Source: Mesotaenium endlicherianum (Eukaryota; Streptophyta; Zygnematophyceae; Zygnematales; Mesotaeniaceae). From it: 43,837 bases of DNA. This document shows positions 42,404-43,837 of this stretch, piece by piece. Location: NCBI GenBank assembly GCA_009602735.1, contig WELA01011341.1, forward strand, positions 601,639 to 645,475. The letters run 5' to 3'. Each line of letters starts with the position of its first letter. The first letter of the stretch is position 1. The position numbers were made by a program, and so were the translations under genes. Under the pieces are notes generated by a model, which saw nothing but the letters and a program-made list of their open reading frames with translations, ran no database searches and was not told the origin of the DNA.

Positions 42404-43368
42404 AGTACACATGTCAATAGTGGGATAGACTTGCAATACGGCCTATCTGACACAACAGAGGCACTATCTGGGGCACGCTTGTGAAGGTCCATGTTATACA
42501 TGTACGTAGATTGCAACGCAATATGCCTGCCATGTCTAAAAGATCTACCAATAAATGTAACCTATATCTATAGGGGAATGCAAGCTCTCTGGGCGTGGCA
42601 TGTGAGCAGAAGGCCAAACTGAACCCGCACTCCAGCTGTCACGTCTGAGCACAAGGGACATCGCCGAAACACCACCCTTTTCTGCGACAGGCAACTCATA
42701 TTGGCACCTCTGACATCATCCGCAGTTTGGTCGGCTCATCCCCGCGCGCACAAGAGAGGGATCGAGGAAGAGAGAGGGGAAGATGAGCAGCGGCAGCTGG
42801 CGCGGATGATTGGCGGAGGAGACGGCGCGCAAGAGAACAAGGAAGAGGCTGAGGCAGAAGTGAAAATGGAGAACCCTAGAGGACACGAGGGCTAATATGA
42901 GCAGGGAGAAGATTTGCAGGATGAAAGATAAGAGGAGAGATAGGAAGGTCAGGGGAGGGGACAAAAAGGGGTAGGGAAAGAGCAAGGCAGGAAGAGGAGG
43001 TAAGCAGAAGAAAGAGGAGGGGCGAAGAGGGAGCGAAGTGGGAGGAGAGGAAGGGAAGGAGGAAGGGAGACGAGGGGAGAGAAGGGCAAGGGGAGAGGAA
43101 GGGGAGGGAAGGGAGAGGAGAGAGAAGAAGGGAAGGCGTGGCGGAAGAGACCTCGCCGCAGAAGGATGATGCCGGTGGATGACATTCCGCCGCCCTCGCC
43201 GCCCAGCTCGTCCTGGTCGTCGTCGCTCTCGAAGCGGAAGCCGCGCCAGCTGCCGAAGACGTCGAAGACGCGGTTGTGCACGTTGCTGAGGATGAGGATG
43301 CAGTAGAGCACCATGACGAGCGGGTAGATGCGCTCGAAGTTGCGCGGCAGCAGCAGCGCCCCCATCCT
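40294..43368 (-). CDS. LMBRD2: LMBR1-domain membrane protein (LMBRD2-like), C-terminal part
   Basis: Exons read leftwards are 43368-43152, 42314-about 42190 and 41370-40294 (TAA stop); the first two join through a split Glu codon. Upstream exons lie beyond the window. Exon one carries the last membrane helix (NFERIYPLVMVLYCILILSN, then NRVFDVFGSW) and the post-helix segment ending GIILLRRE. Exon two continues RASLDRGMAIGENTVPLAR, a signature of plant LMBR1-domain-2 proteins. Exon three is a 358-residue cytosolic tail, rich in Ser, Gly, Pro and Gln, with short conserved pieces (AAKYALKRD, TRWDSMKSKLKDFTSKVRG). The family are multi-spanning membrane proteins of poorly known function. The donor of exon two (CCC/GTGGGT) is weak, so that border is tentative. 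The tail is longer and more repetitive than I expect for the family. Confidence 0.85.
42362..42401. repeat. (CA)n microsatellite in LMBRD2-like intron
   Basis: Pure CA dinucleotide run of about 20 units; the sense strand reads TG repeats shortly before the exon starting at 42314. Confidence 0.95.
42900..43139 (+). repeat. Long purine tract in LMBRD2-like intron
   Basis: About 240 bases almost all A/G on the plus strand, so the transcribed sense strand is polypyrimidine. It begins about 10 bases past the exon end at 43152 (just after the donor site). Confidence 0.85.
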
Positions 43369-43411
43369 CTGCACACGCCACCACACGCGACCCCGTCCCC
43401 CGCCGCCACAC

Positions 43412-43418
43412 GCCACAC

Positions 43419-43460
<42 letters not shown>

Positions 43461-43470
43461 GCGCGCGCGC
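43412..43470. repeat. (CA)n(CG)n microsatellite in LMBRD2-like intron
   Basis: CA repeats followed by CGCGCGCGCG. The sense strand reads GCGC then TGTG ending about 45 bases before the acceptor at 43369. The remaining 43471-43837 is intronic with no exon recognised. Confidence 0.9.
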
Positions 43471-43837
43471 AAATGTTACATGAGCTACGAGCATACGCAC
43501 AGAAAAGAGCACGGAAAGAAGCACAGGCTCACAGACAGGCACGAGGGTCGTACGAGGTAGAAGCACGAGAGATGTGAGATAGCACGAGCAAGGGTACTGC
43601 ACAGACGGCACGGGCGTCTCATGTCGGGCTTCACAAATTGGGAGCAAAGGGGCACGAGCAACAGACAGGGACGTCAATAGCTGACGAGCCAATGCAGGTA
43701 CATGCAATGCCCGCCCACTGACAGAGCCCACCAGGACTTGAGAGGATCGGAGGGGGGGCAGCAGTGGGAAGGAGCACAAGGGGACTGCAGAGGCGGGAAG
43801 AACAAAGGGAGCGGGGACAAGTGAAGGGGGGGTGGGT

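Noticed and set aside
42362-43470. CA and CACG arrays as a CRISPR-like or satellite structure
   Set aside because: They are simple dinucleotide microsatellites without spacers, common in introns.
1-43837. tRNA or rRNA genes
   Set aside because: No cloverleaf-box pairs or conserved rRNA segments were noticed on reading; a covariance-model scan would be needed to exclude diverged tRNAs.

Overview
The window looks like nuclear DNA of a green-lineage eukaryote, most likely a streptophyte (charophyte) alga or an early land plant. The evidence is spliced genes with GT-AG introns, a FAS2-type CAF-1 subunit, a plant-style protein made only of an Aha1 N-terminal domain, an LMBR1-domain membrane protein, and several plant-type Ty3/Gypsy elements with a chromodomain. 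A DNA-methyltransferase-bearing Gypsy element and repeat-rich introns fit a charophyte with a large genome, but I cannot name the species.

Positions 1-22160 are a retroelement graveyard. Element A (about 900-8130, + strand) is the most interesting object. A frame encoding a C5 cytosine DNA methyltransferase domain (1575-3401) lies where gag and protease are expected. It is followed by a Gypsy RT-RNase H-integrase frame that ends in a PHD finger (6770-6915) instead of a chromodomain. Element B (8269-12663, +) is a 5'-truncated chromovirus with protease, RT, RNase H, integrase, chromodomain and a 3' LTR. Element C (12664-17392, -) is a decayed Gypsy element with gag (CCHC knuckle), protease, RT, RNase H and integrase; its partial LTR is of the same family as B's. 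At 17443-18681 there is an unrecognised frame with one internal stop. From 18783 to 22156, two inverted copies of a ~530-bp repeat flank a gag remnant and two tandem duplications. A third copy of that repeat begins the window.

Positions 22160-43837 are host genes. A small two-coding-exon gene for an unrecognised 120-residue hydrophobic protein (23718-24488, +) is followed by a complete 12-exon FAS2/CHAF1B homologue (26231-35507, -; 686 residues) whose boundaries I could resolve base by base. Diverging from it is an Aha1-N-domain gene (last two exons 36996-39033, +; first exon not found). Converging on that is the 3' part of an LMBRD2-like gene (40294-43368, -; it continues past the window end). 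Introns carry CA repeats, long purine tracts, short tandem repeats and a 703-base run of N.

Functionally, the host genes cover replication-coupled histone deposition (FAS2), an HSP90 co-chaperone domain and a polytopic membrane protein. They do not form an operon or an obvious pathway. The notable biology is the transposon block: one element pairs a DNA-methylation writer with a histone-reader domain, next to a relative that uses a chromodomain.
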